Positions 6,648 through 8,398 of a stretch of DNA of 8,398 nucleotides are shown piece after piece; position 1 is the first letter of the stretch, and the number at the start of each line of letters is the position of its first letter. The notes below the pieces were generated by a model, which was not told the DNA's origin, ran no database searches, and was given only the letters and a program-made list of their open reading frames with translations. A program made the position numbers and the translations under genes. The stretch comes from Candidatus Omnitrophota bacterium (GTDB lineage: Bacteria; Ratteibacteria; UBA8468; B48-G9; DTJG01): assembly GCA_023818725.1 (NCBI GenBank), contig JAMWBX010000036.1, positions 1-8,398 of the forward strand, read 5' to 3'.

Positions 6648-6680
6648 GAATGGCCAATAAATTCCGGCGATAGCACCACT

Positions 6681-7322
6681 TTATTTTTTCGGATACCCAA
6701 CCGGCTGGGTTAAAATTATTTTTTGCTCGGGTTTCAGGCCTAATTTCTGGGATAATGCAGCTTTATCTTTGAGTCCAATTGCAACAGTATTAAGGCCGGC
6801 TGATGCGCAGTAAAGATAAACATTCTGGCTGATATATCCTGTGTCAATCGCGTAATAAAAATCCTTATCTGCCTGAGATGCCCTTCCCATTTTTGAATAA
6901 TCAGCGACAAATGCCAGGACAATTGGCGCGCTTTTCACAAATGCCTGTCTTCCAAAGTAGCCCTTCAAGTCCTCTTCTACCACAACATTTAATGAATTCG
7001 CTTTTGCGTCGTACAGATAAACTGCCTTTGCTGTCGCGACATATATATCGATTTCCTGCCAGTTTGAAGCTGATGGCGCTGTTCTTTTTCCTGATTCGGG
7101 CCTGTTAATTCCAAAAGCAGGCCAGAGAAGATTGGAAAGAGTTTGAGCAGGAATCTCTTCATCCCTGAATTCCCTGGTGGATTTTCTCAAACTTAATGTC
7201 TCCATCAACGGTTTTCCGCCAGCAATCTGTGGTTTTGGCAGTAATATTTGTTTGGGTTCATTCTCCCCTGAAAATGCTATCGCAACTATGATCATGGACA
7301 GAACAATAAAAATTCTTTTCAT
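6681..7322 (-). CDS. exported nitroreductase-family (SagB/ThcOx-like) flavoprotein
   Basis: The 213-residue product belongs to the FMN-dependent nitroreductase fold, which typically reduces or oxidises small substrates with FMN. The N terminus (MKRIFIVLSMIIVAIAFSG) is a Sec signal peptide, so it acts outside the cytoplasm, where NAD(P)H is not available; the electron donor is therefore unclear. Family features are LRKSTREF at residues 45-52 (phosphate-binding Arg/Ser), the APSASN loop at 82-87, APIVLAFVADYSKMG at 132-146, GYISQNVYLYCASAGLNTVAIG at 162-183 and the terminal PVGYPKK. I chose ATG 7322 because AGGAG lies six bases upstream and it gives a compact signal peptide. An ATG at 7352 also has a good GGAG site and would add ten residues. 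The gene follows the dehydrogenase within 2 to 32 bases, so the two are probably co-transcribed. Substrate unknown. Confidence 0.82.
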   Translation of the reverse strand: MKRIFIVLSMIIVAIAFSGENEPKQILLPKPQIAGGKPLMETLSLRKSTREFRDEEIPAQTLSNLLWPAFGINRPESGKRTAPSASNWQEIDIYVATAKAVYLYDAKANSLNVVVEEDLKGYFGRQAFVKSAPIVLAFVADYSKMGRASQADKDFYYAIDTGYISQNVYLYCASAGLNTVAIGLKDKAALSQKLGLKPEQKIILTQPVGYPKK

Positions 7323-7354
7323 TGTGTTCTCCTGTGAAAATGTGTTATACATTT

Positions 7355-8371
7355 TTACTCTCCTTTTAACTGGTCAGGTGTTAATTCATTCAAAAGTGGC
7401 CTGTTGTTAAGAAATCGGACAACATTTTCAATAAATATAGTCCATATTCTTTCAAGAAAATGAGGAGAAAGGGAACTTCCAGAAATATGAGGTGTCATAA
7501 TAACATTGGGAAATTTCCATAAAGGATGGTCTGGCGGCATTGGATAATAATAATGGGTATCAATCGCTGCGCCACCTAAATGGCCATCTTCAAGAACCTT
7601 AATAAGCGCTTCTTCCTTTATCAGGGCGCCCCGAGCGGGATTGAGAAGAAAGCTGCCTTTTTTAAGGGTCCTGAGTTCTTCTTCGCCTATAAGTCCTTTT
7701 GTTTTCTCTGTAAGTGGCATTGAAAGAATAAGAAAATCAATACCTGCGAGAAATTCTTTCTTTTGCTGAAGCGAGAAAACTTTATCGGGTATTTTTCCGT
7801 CAGGATCGCCTGTTCCTTCGACACAGTAAATATTTTCTCTTTTCTTTATTCTGCCATCAGGAACAAGAACATATACCTTCAGCCCGAGTTGTGCCCCGAT
7901 TCTTGCTGTTTCCCTGGCTATTCCGCCATAACCCCAGAAACCAACTGTTTTTCCCCTTATTTCGTTTTGAAATTCTGCGGTCCTTTCCCAGATTCCCTTT
8001 TCCTGATTGCGTATCATCTGTCTGAGGTTTCTTGCAAGGTTTATCATCATCGCGATATTCCATTCTGCGATAGGAATATCAAATACTCCTCTGGCATTGC
8101 ATGCTCTGATGCCTTTTTCAACAAGTCCAATACCAAAAAGCTGTGAGTACCCTGAAGAAGAAATCTGTATGAGCTTCAGTTTTTTCATATCCGAAAAATT
8201 GGTCGGTACAAATGTACAGAATAATATTTCGACATCTTCAATGCGGTCACAAGGATATTTTCTTTGCTGTTCAGTCCATTGTTCAACAATGTCCACGCTT
8301 ACTTCTTTGATCTGTTTTAGCTTGTTGAGGAAGGTCGGCTCAACAGCCATATCAACAAAAATTTTTCTCAT
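7355..8371 (-). CDS. D-2-hydroxyacid dehydrogenase homologue lacking the catalytic glutamate
   Basis: This 338-residue cytoplasmic protein has the full two-domain architecture of NAD(P)-dependent D-2-hydroxyacid dehydrogenases. The Rossmann dinucleotide loop is VGFWGYGGIA at 143-152. Catalytic Arg247 lies in NPARGALI and the general-base His295 in TPHISGSS. The glutamate that normally orients this histidine (the E of DVFxxEP) is replaced: the aligned stretch at 271-278 is DTHYYYPM, with Tyr276 exactly 19 residues before His295 where Glu is expected. The acidic residue that usually follows the second Rossmann strand and selects NAD is also not in its normal place (YVLVPDG, Val170). The substrate is unknown; glyoxylate, hydroxypyruvate or phosphoglycerate-type substrates are typical of the family. 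AGGAG lies four bases before the ATG. The promoter is outside the window. The stop codon sits two bases before an alternative nitroreductase start, supporting an operon. Confidence 0.9.
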   Translation of the reverse strand: MRKIFVDMAVEPTFLNKLKQIKEVSVDIVEQWTEQQRKYPCDRIEDVEILFCTFVPTNFSDMKKLKLIQISSSGYSQLFGIGLVEKGIRACNARGVFDIPIAEWNIAMMINLARNLRQMIRNQEKGIWERTAEFQNEIRGKTVGFWGYGGIARETARIGAQLGLKVYVLVPDGRIKKRENIYCVEGTGDPDGKIPDKVFSLQQKKEFLAGIDFLILSMPLTEKTKGLIGEEELRTLKKGSFLLNPARGALIKEEALIKVLEDGHLGGAAIDTHYYYPMPPDHPLWKFPNVIMTPHISGSSLSPHFLERIWTIFIENVVRFLNNRPLLNELTPDQLKGE

Positions 8372-8398
8372 CTTACTCCTTTAAAACCTTTCCGGGTA

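Overview
The window looks like a piece of a diderm (Gram-negative-type) bacterial chromosome of moderate to low GC. It encodes a Sec-exported outer-membrane barrel ending in phenylalanine, a periplasmic solute-binding protein without a lipobox, and an exported nitroreductase. I cannot assign a phylum from sequence alone; an uncultivated diderm lineage would fit, but that is a guess. All protein genes lie on the minus strand. The only plus-strand gene is a tRNA at the left edge.

Layout from left to right. A tRNA-Pro(CGG) with encoded CCA occupies 1-79. A 291-bp gap (80-370) follows, holding a small GC-rich hairpin and, next to the mgtA stop, two adjacent stem-loops that probably end mgtA transcription. 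mgtA (371-2941) is a type IIIB magnesium P-type ATPase. Its upstream gap (2942-3216) contains a good sigma70-type promoter and a predicted leader of about 150 nt. Then, reading leftwards along the minus strand, comes a metal-uptake operon: a small His/Cys membrane protein (6611-6345), an outer-membrane barrel (6278-4923), a ZnuA/TroA-type binding protein (4910-4011) and an ABC-3 family permease (4008-3217). No ABC ATPase gene is present. The operon starts at a perfect TTGACA-N17-TATAAT promoter whose predicted start site falls on or one base before the first gene's ATG, which implies a leaderless first gene. At the right are a D-2-hydroxyacid dehydrogenase homologue (8371-7355) and a secreted SagB-like nitroreductase (7322-6681), tightly spaced and probably co-transcribed from a promoter outside the window.

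How the genes fit together: the barrel, the binding protein and the permease form a route for a divalent metal, most likely zinc, from outside the cell to the cytoplasm. The small His/Cys protein is probably an accessory factor. MgtA imports Mg2+ under its own promoter, so this 4-kb stretch is concentrated on divalent cation uptake. The two redox genes on the right show no clear functional tie to metal uptake. I did not find a wholly new system. The points most worth a second look are the missing ATPase, the leaderless His/Cys protein, the histidine-tagged barrel, and the dehydrogenase that lacks its catalytic glutamate.
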